Assembly (NCBI RefSeq): GCF_000698125.1
Contig: NZ_BAXA01000010.1
Coordinates: 1-64,000 of the forward strand
Reading direction: 5' to 3'
Source of the DNA: Geomicrobium sp. JCM 19038
GTDB taxonomy: Bacteria > Bacillota > Bacilli > Bacillales > Marinococcaceae
DNA: 64,000 bases
Shown here: piece by piece, positions 8,360 to 18,347 of the stretch
Layout: each line of letters starts with the position of its first letter
Position numbering within the stretch: position 1 is the stretch's first letter
Notes under the pieces: model-generated
The model's input: the letters and a program-made list of their open reading frames with translations, nothing else
Databases searched by the model: none
Told to the model about the DNA's origin: nothing
Program-made: the position numbers and the translations under genes

Positions 8360-10938
8360 GTGGCACAACAAACACCGATGATGCAGCAATATTTATCAAT
8401 AAAGAGCGAGTATAAAGATGCGTTTTTTATTTTTTAGGCTCGGTGATTTTTATGAACTTTTTCATGAAGACGCCATTCAAGCTGCTCAATTACTTGAAAT
8501 TACATTAACGAAAAGGGGAAAGGGCGACGACGCGATTCCGATGTGCGGCGTTCCTTATCACTCGGCAGAATCCTATATCGATAAAATTATAGAAAAAGGC
8601 TACAAAATCGCTGTTTGTGAACAAGTGGAAGACCCAAGGGAAGCAAAAGGCGTTGTAAAGCGTGACGTCGTGCGGGTTATTACACCAGGAACGGTGATGG
8701 AAGGACGAGCATTAAGCGCTGAAGAAAATCATTACATCGCTGCGCTAAGCTTTCATAAAGACAAAATCGCGTATGCGAAAAGTGATTTAACGACCGGGGA
8801 AACGGAAGCAGGCATCGTCACCGACGAGCTCGTTGAGCTTGAACGTGTGTTGTTCATTGATGGTATGAAAGAGTTGATCGTGAGCCACGACTACCCAGGT
8901 GATCTAAAAAGCTGGCTTAAGGCCGTGCCGTTTACGGTCTCATTTGATGATCAAGACACGATTCCAGAGCCACTTCAATCGTTGTATGACGGACAAGATG
9001 AAGCGATTGAAAAAGCAGTTGGACGAGTATGGTCGTATTTAAGTGAAACGCAAAAACGATCTCTTGATCATTTGCAGCCAGTAACCGTTAGAATGTCTCA
9101 ACAATTTATGCAAATGGATGCCCATACGCGACGGAACTTAGAGCTTACGTCGTCGCTTATTGATCGCACGAAAAAGGTACGCTCTTTGGATTGCTCGACG
9201 AAACGAAAACCGCAATGGGAAGCCGTCGACTTCGTCGCTGGATCGAGTCACCATTGTATCATCAACAAGCGATTGAGCGCCGTTGGAACTTGTGAACAAG
9301 CTTAAAGATGAAATGCTTGAGCGCGTCAACATTCAAGATGCGTTGCAAAACGTTTATGACTTGGAGAGATTAGTTGGTAAAGTCGCCTACGGCAACGTGA
9401 ACGCACGAGAACTTGTTCAATTAAAGCGCTCGCTGCAACAAGCGCCATCCATTTTTGAAGCGGTCAACAAGCTTGGCATCGAAGGACGTGCCGTAACAAA
9501 AGAAGCTGAGTTGTGTGAAGCGCTTGCCGATCACTTACAAAACGCACTCGTTGATGAACCGCCGATTTCTACGAAAGACGGAGGTATGATTCGTAAAGGG
9601 TTTCATGAACAATTGGACGAGTACCGTGAAGCCAATGAAAACGGCAAAACGTGGCTTAGCAATTTAGAGCGGGAAGAACGTGAAAAGTCGTCGATTAAGA
9701 CATTGAAAATCGGTTATAACCGTGTGTTCGGCTACTATTTAGAAGTGTCTCGTGGGCAATCACACCTCGTTCCTGATTACTTTGAGCGTAAACAGACGTT
9801 AACGAATGCGGAGCGCTACGTCACTCCTGAACTAAAAGATATGGAACGAAAGATTCTCGACGCGCAAGAGAAAATGGAGGTTCTTGAGTACGACTTGTTC
9901 GTGCAGATTCGTGAAACGACAAAAGCTCAAATTACGAAAATCCAACAACTCGCGAAAGTGATTTCTTACATCGACGTCTTGCAAGGATTTGCGGTTGTGA
10001 GCGAAAACCGACGCTTTACACGACCGACGTTTACCGATGATCGTACGTTAAACCTCGTAAACAGTCGTCACCCGGTCGTTGAAGTGACGATCCCTGCCGG
10101 CGATTACGTCGCAAACGACGTGCACTTGCACGAAGAACGGGAAATGTTACTCATTACAGGTCCGAACATGGCCGGAAAAAGTACGTACATGAGGCAAGTG
10201 GCGATCATCAGCATAATGGCGCAAATCGGCTGCTACGTGCCGTGTGACACCGCACAATTGCCGCGATTTGATCGGATTTTCACACGTATCGGCGCCGCTG
10301 ATGATCTTGTGAGCGGTCAAAGTACGTTTATGGTGGAGATGGTTGAAACCGAATATGCGTTAAATCAAGCGACGAACAATAGTTTAATCTTGCTCGATGA
10401 AATCGGTCGGGGGACGTCGACGTATGATGGCATGGCTTTAGCGCAAGCGATTATTGAATTTATTCATGAACGGGTGCGAGCGAAGACGTTGTTTTCGACG
10501 CATTATCATGAATTGACGGTACTCGAAGAGGAGTTAGAGACGCTTGATAATGTGCACGTAAAAGCAGAGGAAGAAGACGGTAATGTTGTCTTTTTGCATC
10601 GTGTAGAAGCAGGGCGTGCGGACAAAAGTTACGGCATTCACGTCGCGAAGCTTGCCTCGTTGCCGACTGAAGTGACTGACCGTGCGGAAACGTTATTAAG
10701 AACGTATGAAAGTGAACAACCAACAGCACCGGTTCAAGAACGAACCGAGCCGATGCCAGATGAACAGTTAACGTTGTTTGAAGAACCGAAGCGAGCGGAA
10801 AAAGTGAAAGAACCGAAACCGACGACAGATCGTGAGCTTGCTCAACTGAAAGAAGAACTGCAACAGCTTGATGTCCTCCATTTAACGCCGTTTGAAGCGT
10901 TAGAGAAACTGTACGAATGGCAACGAAAATTGCGTTAA
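8360..10938 (+). CDS. mutS: DNA mismatch repair protein MutS
   Basis: Recognises mismatches and passes the signal to MutL, encoded just downstream. Order seen: mismatch-binding start [13 protein letters not shown] with the Phe-x-Glu motif (FYE), connector and core domains, clamp, then the ATPase with Walker [22 protein letters not shown] and the STHYHEL histidine. Three frame errors interrupt it: one extra T in a six-T run at 8423-8428, one missing G near 9177 ([17 protein letters not shown]), and one missing T near 9283 (RRLELVNKL). Start GTG 8360 gives [20 protein letters not shown], matching B. subtilis MAGYTPMIQQYL, with RBS GAGAGGG. Confidence 0.95.
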
Positions 10939-10953
10939 GAAAGTGTGAGTGCA

Positions 10954-12789
10954 ATGAATACAATCATTCAACTGGACGAACATTTATCCAATAAAATCGC
11001 CGCTGGAGAAGTTGTCGAGCGTCCCGCATCCGTCGTTAAAGAATTGCTCGAGAATGCCATTGATGCGGGTAGCACTGAAATTGACGTTGCAGTCGAAGAA
11101 GGTGGCCTGTCGTCGATTGTGATCATCGATAACGGTCACGGTGTACCAGAAGATGAAGTGGAGCTCGCTTTTTTACGCCATGCAACGAGTAAAATCAAAA
11201 AAGAATCCGACTTGCACCGCATTGAAACACTCGGCTTTCGAGGGGAAGCGTTGCCGAGTATCGCGTCAGTAAGCAAACTAACGATTGAAACGAGCGCAAA
11301 TGGCAATGCAGGTGTTGAGTTGACGTATCAAGGTGGACGATTGATTGGAAGAGCGAAAGCAAAGGCACGGCAAGGTACGAAGATAGCAGTCCGGGAGCTG
11401 TTCTTCAACACCCCTGCGCGCTTAAAGCACGTCAAAACAATCAACACTGAACTCGGGAAAATTACCGATATTATGAACCGAGCTGCGTTGTCACGGCCAG
11501 ACATTTCATTTCGCTTTACCCATAACCAAAAGCAAATGCTGTTCACGAATGGTCGAGGTGATTTGCGTCATGTGATGTTTGCAATTTACGGTAAGCAAGT
11601 GATGGAGAAGGCACTTCCGATCCATCATGAGACGCTTGACTATACGATTACAGGGTTCGTCATTGAGCCAGAAGTGAACCGGGCGAGCAGACATTATATG
11701 AGCACGTTTATTAATGGTCGTTACATCCGGCACTTCCCTTTAGTCAAAGCGATTGAACAAGCGTACTACACCCGTTTGCCGTCGCACCGGCATCCGATTG
11801 TCGTTCTGTCCATTGCGATGGACCATTCTCTCGTTGACGTGAACGTTCATCCGTCCAAATGGGACGTGCGACTCAGTAAGGAAGAGGCGCTTTTAAAAGA
11901 AGTCACCGAAAGCATTGAGCGCCGCTTAGCACGCGAAACACTTATACCTGAACAAACGTCAAATGATGTCATAAAAGAGAAGACACCAGTATTTGAAGAA
12001 ACTCCACTGCCGTTGTCTTATTCAGAGAAACAACCTGTTCGAGAAACCGTTGAAGAACCCGTTCAATCACACTACGAAGTTGAATCGATCGTTAAACAAG
12101 AACCGAACGTCGACGTGCCAGTGGAACGTGTAGTAGCACCTACACCTACGCCACAACCTGAGCCTGAAGTAAAGGAAGAACAACGAGAAGAAGAGCCTAC
12201 CGAGCGGATCCCGCCCCTTTACCCGATCGGACAATTGCACGGCACGTACATTTTGGCTCAAAATGATCGGGGCTTGTACATGATCGACCAACACGCAGCG
12301 CAAGAGCGGATTTATTACGAAGAGTTTCATGCGTTGTTGTATAAGAAAAATCGAGACGTGCAAGAGTTATTAATTCCGTTCGTGATGGAATTTACGAACG
12401 ATGAAATTATTCATATTGAGCAGTTGCAAGAAGACTTTCAATCGATTGGTTTGTATATGGAGCCCTTCGGGCAACAAGCGTACCGTGTGAGTGCGCATCC
12501 GACATGGTTCCCGAAAGGTCAAGAAGAAGAGACGATTCGTGAGCTGACGAATCAAGCGCTTGAGCTTAAGAAACCAGATGTTGTCGCTTTACGTGAAGAA
12601 GCAGCGATTCTCATGTCGTGCAAAGCGGCAATTAAAGCCAATCGCCATTTACGAAATGATGAACTTCTAAGTCTCATTGAGCGTTTACGTGCCTGCGAGG
12701 AGCCGTTTACGTGTCCTCACGGACGGAATATTTTCGTACATGTGACGACGTATGAACTTGAGAAAATGTTTAAACGTGTCATGAATTGA
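10954..12789 (+). CDS. mutL: DNA mismatch repair protein MutL
   Basis: GHKL ATPase with a C-terminal endonuclease, as in bacteria lacking MutH. The N-terminus has LSNKIAAGEVVERPASVVKE, DNGHG and TLGFRGEAL; the endonuclease motif is DQHAAQERIYYEE; the zinc-site motif SCKAAIKAN and CPHG follow near the end. A Glu/Pro-rich linker covers residues about 330-410. ATG 10954 is chosen over GTG 10945 because AAGAAAG at 10937-10943 gives better spacing. It lies 15 bp after mutS and is probably co-transcribed. Confidence 0.96.
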   Translation: MNTIIQLDEHLSNKIAAGEVVERPASVVKELLENAIDAGSTEIDVAVEEGGLSSIVIIDNGHGVPEDEVELAFLRHATSKIKKESDLHRIETLGFRGEALPSIASVSKLTIETSANGNAGVELTYQGGRLIGRAKAKARQGTKIAVRELFFNTPARLKHVKTINTELGKITDIMNRAALSRPDISFRFTHNQKQMLFTNGRGDLRHVMFAIYGKQVMEKALPIHHETLDYTITGFVIEPEVNRASRHYMSTFINGRYIRHFPLVKAIEQAYYTRLPSHRHPIVVLSIAMDHSLVDVNVHPSKWDVRLSKEEALLKEVTESIERRLARETLIPEQTSNDVIKEKTPVFEETPLPLSYSEKQPVRETVEEPVQSHYEVESIVKQEPNVDVPVERVVAPTPTPQPEPEVKEEQREEEPTERIPPLYPIGQLHGTYILAQNDRGLYMIDQHAAQERIYYEEFHALLYKKNRDVQELLIPFVMEFTNDEIIHIEQLQEDFQSIGLYMEPFGQQAYRVSAHPTWFPKGQEEETIRELTNQALELKKPDVVALREEAAILMSCKAAIKANRHLRNDELLSLIERLRACEEPFTCPHGRNIFVHVTTYELEKMFKRVMN

Positions 12790-12916
12790 CAAATCGTTCC
12801 TTGATTGTCACATGCTCGTTGTTTAAATGATTTGTTCTATGATACACTAGGAAAAGACAACTTGTATGACATCGGATTGTTATACGAAAGAATGACAGAT
12901 AAAGGAGTAGAGAGAC

Positions 12917-13021
12917 ATGACACCGATGGATTTAGTAGCCATCCTTGGCATTACGTTTATAGCTGTAGTTGTAGCAGTCGTTATGGCATACGTTCTATTT
13001 AAATACTCCGCGAAGAACTAA
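12917..13021 (+). CDS. Small single-span membrane protein (34 aa)
   Basis: Too short for routine ORF calling. Sequence MTPMDLVAILGITFIAVV... is a short head, one hydrophobic helix of about 23 residues, then a basic tail ending KYSAKN. RBS AAAGGAG lies 10 bp before the ATG. A weak promoter (TTGTTT 12819-12824, 18 bp, TACACT 12843-12848) lies upstream and a strong terminator immediately downstream, so this is an independent short transcript. No family is recognised. Confidence 0.6.
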   Translation: MTPMDLVAILGITFIAVVVAVVMAYVLFKYSAKN

Positions 13022-13030
13022 CGTCGAATA

Positions 13031-13067
13031 CGAGGTGCTACCCGCTTAGGGGAGCACCTCCTTTTCA
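13031..13067 (+). terminator. Terminator after small membrane gene
   Basis: GAGGTGCTACCC / GGGGAGCACCTC hairpin followed by CTTTTC. Confidence 0.8.
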
Positions 13068-13087
13068 ATAAGAAAGGAAATGCATTC

Positions 13088-13861
13088 ATGCTCATTACGA
13101 CAAGTCGTAAGCCAACACTACCGATGCTTCAAAAAGCAAATCGCTTGTCGCACGAGTGGAACGTCCCGCACCTTGCCAGGGAGAAGCGGACGATTGCGAG
13201 CATGCATCACACAGCCGCTTCGGTCTATATGGTCGGGAAAAATGGCAAAGACGTGCTCTACAATAAAGGTCATGATGATTTCTTTTTTCATCCGAGTATG
13301 GCGACGATTCGCGTACAACGTCTCGAAAAAGGGGGCCACGATCCGTTTGCCACTATTACAACATTGCAACATGGCGATTCGTTTTTGGACTTAACGTTAG
13401 GGCTTGCGAGTGATAGCATCGTTGCAAGTTACCTTGTCGGAAAAGACGGAATCGTTCACGGTGTTGAAAAGCAACATGCTGTTGCAGAAATTGTCAAAAG
13501 TGGCCTGAGTACGTGGGGTGATGGCAGCGAGTCACTACTTGACGCGATGCGTCGCATTCAAGTCATTCAACGTGATCATACCGAATACTTACGAACGTTA
13601 CCTGATCAATCGTTTGATGTCGTCTACCTTGATCCGATGTTCGAACGAACCATCGACGAGTCGTTATCACTAAATGGTCTACGAGCATCCGCGAGTTATG
13701 ACACGTTACAATCAGAAACGTTAGATGAAGCGAGACGTGTGGCTAGAAGGCATGTTATTTTAAAAGCAGAAAGTAGCAGCTCGTTATGGGAGAAGTATTC
13801 GTTTGAGCGGTTAGAAAAACGCCCATCCAGAACGAGTTACGGCGCATTACGTCGATTATAA
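13088..13861 (+). CDS. Class I SAM-dependent methyltransferase (RsmJ/DUF548-like)
   Basis: Methyltransferase fold with a SAM-site segment SFLDLTLGLASDSIVASYLVG, an acidic strand end GVEKQ, and DVVYLDPMFE, the DPMF motif typical of the RsmJ/DUF548 family, which in proteobacteria methylates 16S rRNA. Whether the Firmicutes members act on rRNA is not shown. Start ATG 13088 has RBS AGAAAGGA. It runs without gap into miaA, suggesting co-transcription and a role in RNA modification. Confidence 0.75.
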   Translation: MLITTSRKPTLPMLQKANRLSHEWNVPHLAREKRTIASMHHTAASVYMVGKNGKDVLYNKGHDDFFFHPSMATIRVQRLEKGGHDPFATITTLQHGDSFLDLTLGLASDSIVASYLVGKDGIVHGVEKQHAVAEIVKSGLSTWGDGSESLLDAMRRIQVIQRDHTEYLRTLPDQSFDVVYLDPMFERTIDESLSLNGLRASASYDTLQSETLDEARRVARRHVILKAESSSSLWEKYSFERLEKRPSRTSYGALRRL

Positions 13862-13876
13862 GGAAAGGAGAAGGCT

Positions 13877-14811
13877 ATGAAACGTCCTCTCGTTGTTATC
13901 GTCGGACCAACGCTGTCGGAAAAACGGCACTTGGCATCGCGCTTTCTAAGGCGTTTAATGGTGAAGTTATTAATGGTGATGCGTTCCAAGTGTATGAGCG
14001 GTTAAATATCGGTACTGCAAAAGTGACCGAAGAAGAGAAAGACAACGTGCCGCACCATTTACTTGATATAAAAAAGCCAGATGAATCATTTAGCGCCGCC
14101 GAGTTTCAACGTACCGCAAAAGAGACGATCACAGACATTCACGAGCGCAAACGTCTGCCAATTTTAGTCGGTGGTACAGGCATGTACGTCAAAGGCGTTA
14201 CGTCAGACTGGTCGTTTCAAGAAGAAAAAGCAGATCGAGACGTTCAACAACAGTTAGAAGCAATTGCTTTAGAGCCGAATGGAAATGAACGGTTGCATGC
14301 ACGACTCCATAGCCTTGATCAAGCAGCAGCTGCGCGGATTCATCCGAACAACATTCGGAAGATGATTCGGGCGATTGAGCTTTTAGAACGTGGGCACGAT
14401 GCACCAAAACCACTGCAATCGGTTGACAACTCGCCATATGATCTGATTATGATTGGGTTAACGATGGACCGAAGCGCACTTTATGAACGTATTGAGCGCC
14501 GTGTCGACGTCATGCTCGAACAAGGTTTGGTTGAAGAAGTAAGACAGCTTTACGAGGAAGGTTTACGAGACGAACAAGCGATGAAAGCGATTGGCTACAA
14601 AGAATGGATTGATTATTTCGAAGGGAAAGCATCCTTTGAGCATGTCATTGAGACAATCAAGACCCATTCAAGGCAATTTGCCAAACGGCAACTCACGTGG
14701 TTTCGTAACAAAGAAACGGTCCATTGGTTTGACAGTGAGCAAGAAAAACATGACCATTTTACGGGAATTGTTCAATTTCTTGCAGGGGAATTGGAAAAAA
14801 TGTCGAATTAG
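13877..14811 (+). CDS. miaA: tRNA dimethylallyltransferase
   Basis: Transfers the dimethylallyl group to A37 of tRNAs reading UNN codons, making the substrate of MiaB. The P-loop GPTAVGKTALG is recovered by adding one G near 13912; without it the first 11 codons are out of frame. Later motifs are intact: DAFQVYERLNIGTAK, VPHHLLDIK, VGGTGMYVKGV and the C-terminal GYKEWIDYF. ATG 13877 has RBS GGAAAGGAG. It follows the methyltransferase gene by 15 bp and precedes hfq by 29 bp, the usual miaA-hfq pair. Confidence 0.94.
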
Positions 14812-14840
14812 ACAGCAGACATACTTAGGGGGGCTCCGCG

Positions 14841-15074
14841 GTGAAAAACGTCAATATTCAAGATCAATTTCTGAACACGCTTAGAAAAGAAAACATCTCG
14901 ATTACCGTATTCTTAACGAATGGCTTTCAGATTCGCGGTTACTTAAAGGCATTTGATAATTTTACGATCATCATTGATACGGACGGAAAGCAGCAACTCG
15001 TATACAAGCATGCGATCTCAACGTTTTCCCCTTCAAAAAACGTACAGCTACAACTGGATCCATCTGAATCGTAA
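14841..15074 (+). CDS. hfq: RNA chaperone Hfq
   Basis: Hexameric Sm-like RNA-binding protein, 77 residues. Sm1 is seen in [23 protein letters not shown] and Sm2 in the YKHAIST segment (family YKHAIS). Starts at GTG 14841 after a GGGGGG RBS. It ends at a terminator shared with the convergent recombinase gene. Confidence 0.96.
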   Translation: MKNVNIQDQFLNTLRKENISITVFLTNGFQIRGYLKAFDNFTIIIDTDGKQQLVYKHAISTFSPSKNVQLQLDPSES

Positions 15075-15077
15075 CGA

Positions 15078-15119
15078 AAAAAGCTCGTCATCGTTTAAAG
15101 ATGATGAGCTTTTTTCATC
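15078..15119. terminator. Bidirectional terminator between hfq and recombinase
   Basis: AAAAAAGCTCGTCATC / GATGATGAGCTTTTTT hairpin with A and T runs on opposite sides, serving both convergent genes. Confidence 0.85.
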
Positions 15120-16066
15120 GAATCGGCAATGGTTTCGTACCGCAGCAATACGAGCTCTGAGTGCAAACCGAGCTGGGTTTGAATGTCTTTTGTCGAGCGA
15201 CCTGAACGTAAGGCGTTCACGATAAACGTATGGCGCATATGTTGGGCGCTTCGACCGAGCGGAATACCAGCGCGACGTAGCTCTTCGCGGATCATTTTCT
15301 GAATCGCCACGATCGTTAACCGTTTTGGCTTGTCTTCTTCATACGACCAGCGATACGTCTGGCGTTTAAAGTCAAACGCGACGAACAACGGGTGTTCGTT
15401 GCCGTGCACAGGTTTCACCGCTTTAGGGATAACATCAAGATAGCTTTCAAGCAGCGTTTGGTCTTTTTGTTGGAGCGTAATTTTCCTTGGATTCACTTCG
15501 CCGTCGACAGGCGTAACAAAAAGTGTCTTCGACGAGAGCAAATGATCGATATTCAGGCCGTGTAATTCTTGTAAGCGCAACCCGTAAAAGAGAATCAGCC
15601 TTAGCATAATCAAGTTTCTCGGTGCAAGTAGCGGACGTGATTGCTTTTGGTCATCATTCAGTCCTTCAATTGATTCCGTTGATCGCAGCAACTGGTCGAT
15701 TTCTTTCTTCGTAAAGAGATCATCTTCAGTTAACGGCTCATCTTCTTCATCTGGCAATATGACGTGCTCGATCGGATTGTCTGAGAGTACGTTCTGATGC
15801 ATCAAATGGTTAAAGTAGCTATGCAACACACGGTAGACCCGTGTGTATGTTTTATGCTTATAATGGCGCTCTTGAATGAGATGTTTCATAAAGTGTTCTA
15901 ACGTCTCTTTCGTATACGCAGGATGGTTCGTCACGTCGATAAACGAATAAAAGTCAGCGATATCATACGCATACCTACGGACCGTTGACGATTTCCGGCC
16001 TTTAGCTGTGAGTTGTTCTAAGTATTGGTTTGCCGTTGTTGGCAACTGTTCTTGTAAAGGGTGCAA
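15095..16066 (-). CDS. XerC/D-like tyrosine recombinase
   Basis: Site-specific tyrosine recombinase of 323 residues. The N-terminal SAM-like core-binding domain is followed by a catalytic domain with Arg in LFYGLRLQELHGL, HxxR in HMRHTF, and a Tyr in LRYETI. Starts at TTG 16066 with AAAGGAGT on the minus strand. It sits between hfq and spoVK in reverse orientation; no phage or integron genes accompany it. It is not the usual chromosomal XerC or XerD locus, so its target is unknown. Confidence 0.85.
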   Translation of the reverse strand: MHPLQEQLPTTANQYLEQLTAKGRKSSTVRRYAYDIADFYSFIDVTNHPAYTKETLEHFMKHLIQERHYKHKTYTRVYRVLHSYFNHLMHQNVLSDNPIEHVILPDEEDEPLTEDDLFTKKEIDQLLRSTESIEGLNDDQKQSRPLLAPRNLIMLRLILFYGLRLQELHGLNIDHLLSSKTLFVTPVDGEVNPRKITLQQKDQTLLESYLDVIPKAVKPVHGNEHPLFVAFDFKRQTYRWSYEEDKPKRLTIVAIQKMIREELRRAGIPLGRSAQHMRHTFIVNALRSGRSTKDIQTQLGLHSELVLLRYETIADSMKKAHHL

Positions 16067-16182
16067 CGGTTTACTCCTTTCGATACAATGATGGTAATGA
16101 GTGCGCTTCGTTGCACATTTTCATTGCGGGTTGCGTAAGATATGGGCAAACACCCGTGATGGAAATGTACGGAGGGATGATG

Positions 16183-17082
16183 ATGAGTTATGCTCACGAG
16201 CAGAAAACGAAAATTCGTGTGCGACTGCGTGAAAAAGAGGTAAAAAAAGAACCGCACGTAAACACGACGAACATTAACTATTTACTTCAAAAAGCAGAAT
16301 TCGAACTCGAAAAGCTCATTGGCGTTGAAAACGTGAAAGCCATGGTTCGTGAAATTTATGCTTGGGTTCATATTAACCGTTGTCGTGAAAAACATCAATT
16401 GAAGACAGAAGCCCATTCAATGCACATGATCTTCAAAGGAAATCCAGGTACAGGGAAAACAACCGCTGCACGTCTTGTCGGTCGATTATTAAAAGACCTC
16501 GGGTATTTAAGTAAGGGTCATTTTATTGAAGCAGAGCGTGCAGACCTTGTCGGGGAGTACATCGGTCAAACCGCACAAAAGACGAGAGAGCTGCTACAAA
16601 AAGCTCACGGAGGAGTCCTGTTCATTGATGAAGCGTATGCGTTAAACCGTGGTGGAGAGAAGGATTTCGGCAAAGAAGCGGTCGACACGCTCGTGAAAGC
16701 GATGGACGAAGGCAACCATTCGTTTATTTTAATTTTAGCTGGGTATTCGAAAGAAATGGAACAGTTTATTACGCTAAACCCTGGGTTACCTTCACGATTC
16801 CCGATTCAGTTGGATTTTCCTGACTTTTCAATGGATCAGATGATGATGATCGCAGAGAATATGTTGCAATCAAGAGATTACGTATGGACGATTGATGCAA
16901 AAGAAAAACTGAAGAAGAAATTAGATGATCAAAAAGGTAGAGCAAGAGAACCGTTTAGTAATGGCCGGGCAATTCGAAACGCCATTGAAAAGGCGATCCG
17001 CTCTCACGCAGTTCGCATCGTGAAAGAGCAAACAGAAAAAGACATTGATGCTTTAAAAACATTAACGGAACGAGATTTCTAG
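16183..17082 (+). CDS. spoVK: Stage V sporulation protein K (AAA+ ATPase)
   Basis: CbxX/CfqX-type AAA+ ATPase needed for spore maturation. Walker A GNPGTGKTTAAR, Walker B GGVLFIDEAYAL, a sensor-like FILILAGY and the arginine-finger region GLPSRFPIQLDFPDFS are visible. Three successive ATGs follow GGAGGG; the third (16183, MSYAHEQK) has the best spacing. It precedes hflX as in B. subtilis. Confidence 0.93.
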   Translation: MSYAHEQKTKIRVRLREKEVKKEPHVNTTNINYLLQKAEFELEKLIGVENVKAMVREIYAWVHINRCREKHQLKTEAHSMHMIFKGNPGTGKTTAARLVGRLLKDLGYLSKGHFIEAERADLVGEYIGQTAQKTRELLQKAHGGVLFIDEAYALNRGGEKDFGKEAVDTLVKAMDEGNHSFILILAGYSKEMEQFITLNPGLPSRFPIQLDFPDFSMDQMMMIAENMLQSRDYVWTIDAKEKLKKKLDDQKGRAREPFSNGRAIRNAIEKAIRSHAVRIVKEQTEKDIDALKTLTERDF

Positions 17083-17094
17083 GAGGTAGATCAT

Positions 17095-18321
17095 TTGGAA
17101 CGAGTGATCGTCGTAGCAGTTATTGAAGAAAACGAAAAAGAAGAAGAAGCACAGCAGTCGCTTGAAGAGTTAAAGAGCTTAGTCCACACCGCCCACGGAA
17201 CGGTCGTTCACACCGAAACGCAAAACCGTAAAACCGCTCACGTCACGAGTTATGTCGGGTCAGGGAAGATGGAAGAATTAAAAGAGCTCGTTGAAGAACA
17301 TGAGGCGGACGTAATCATCATTAACGGTGAACTTTCGCCTCGACAAGGCTATACGTTAAGTGCAAACACCGAAGCGGCGGTCATTGACCGTACGCAACTC
17401 ATTTTGGACATTTTTGCTGAACGTGCACGGACGAAAGAAGGACGAATACAAGTGGAGCTCGCGCAAATGACGTATTTGTTGCCAAGGCTTCGTGGACAAG
17501 GACATTCGTTGTCGAGGCTTGGTGGTGGAATTGGGACGAGAGGTCCTGGTGAGACAAAGCTTGAAACCGACCGACGTCATATACAACGTCGGATGGACGA
17601 GTTAAAGCGCGAGTTAAAACGAATCGTCAAACACCGTCAGTTGCTCAAAAACAACAAACACCAACGCCTCGTCCCGAAAGTGGCGCTCGTCGGATATACG
17701 AATGCAGGGAAAACGACGCTCTTAAATGCATTAACCGATGAAGAGGCGTTTGCTGAAGACCTTTTATTTGCAACACTCGACCCATTAACCCGGGAATACC
17801 GCTTACCTTCTGGGTTACACGTCGCAATTAGTGATACGGTTGGTTTTATTCGCGACTTGCCAACAACGTTAATCGCTGCCTTTCGCTCAACGCTTGAAGA
17901 AGTGTCCGACAGTGATTTGTTGCTACGTGTCATTGACGTCACGAGCCCGTACATGAGTGAAGAGCAAGAAACAATCGACACGTTATTAGAGGAACTCGGC
18001 GCAACAGGCATTCCGTCGATTACAGTATTGAACAAATATGATCGAACGAACCCGATTCCAAATGGAGTAGAACAACTGAAAAACCCGAAAGTCTACATTA
18101 GTGCAAAGCATAAAGACAACCTGCACGCTTTAAACGCGCAAATTGAAATCGCACTTAAAGAAGACATGCAGGCGTACACGTTAACTGTCGGTGCTTCAGA
18201 AGGAAAACGGCTCGCAAGACTCAAAACGACGACAATCGTCGAGTATATTGAATTTGATGAGAGCGACGAAGTGTATACGGTCACAGGCTTTGCAAACCGA
18301 AGCCATCCAGAAATAAATTAA
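17095..18321 (+). CDS. hflX: GTPase HflX
   Basis: Ribosome-associated GTPase that splits stalled 70S ribosomes under stress. The N-terminal HflX domain holds the glycine-rich LRGQGHSLSRLGGGIGTRGP-type segment, followed by G1 GYTNAGKTTLLNAL, G2/G3 region DTVGFIRDLP and G4 LNKYD. TTG 17095 lies after AGGAGG, 12 bp from spoVK, so the two are probably an operon. 408 residues. Confidence 0.94.
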   Translation: MERVIVVAVIEENEKEEEAQQSLEELKSLVHTAHGTVVHTETQNRKTAHVTSYVGSGKMEELKELVEEHEADVIIINGELSPRQGYTLSANTEAAVIDRTQLILDIFAERARTKEGRIQVELAQMTYLLPRLRGQGHSLSRLGGGIGTRGPGETKLETDRRHIQRRMDELKRELKRIVKHRQLLKNNKHQRLVPKVALVGYTNAGKTTLLNALTDEEAFAEDLLFATLDPLTREYRLPSGLHVAISDTVGFIRDLPTTLIAAFRSTLEEVSDSDLLLRVIDVTSPYMSEEQETIDTLLEELGATGIPSITVLNKYDRTNPIPNGVEQLKNPKVYISAKHKDNLHALNAQIEIALKEDMQAYTLTVGASEGKRLARLKTTTIVEYIEFDESDEVYTVTGFANRSHPEIN

Positions 18322-18347
18322 CAGTGAAAAGATGAAGGAGTTTCAAC

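Noticed and set aside
8360-10938. Loss of MutS function (mutator strain)
   Set aside because: Frame breaks in mutS match the assembly-wide error pattern; nothing shows real inactivation.
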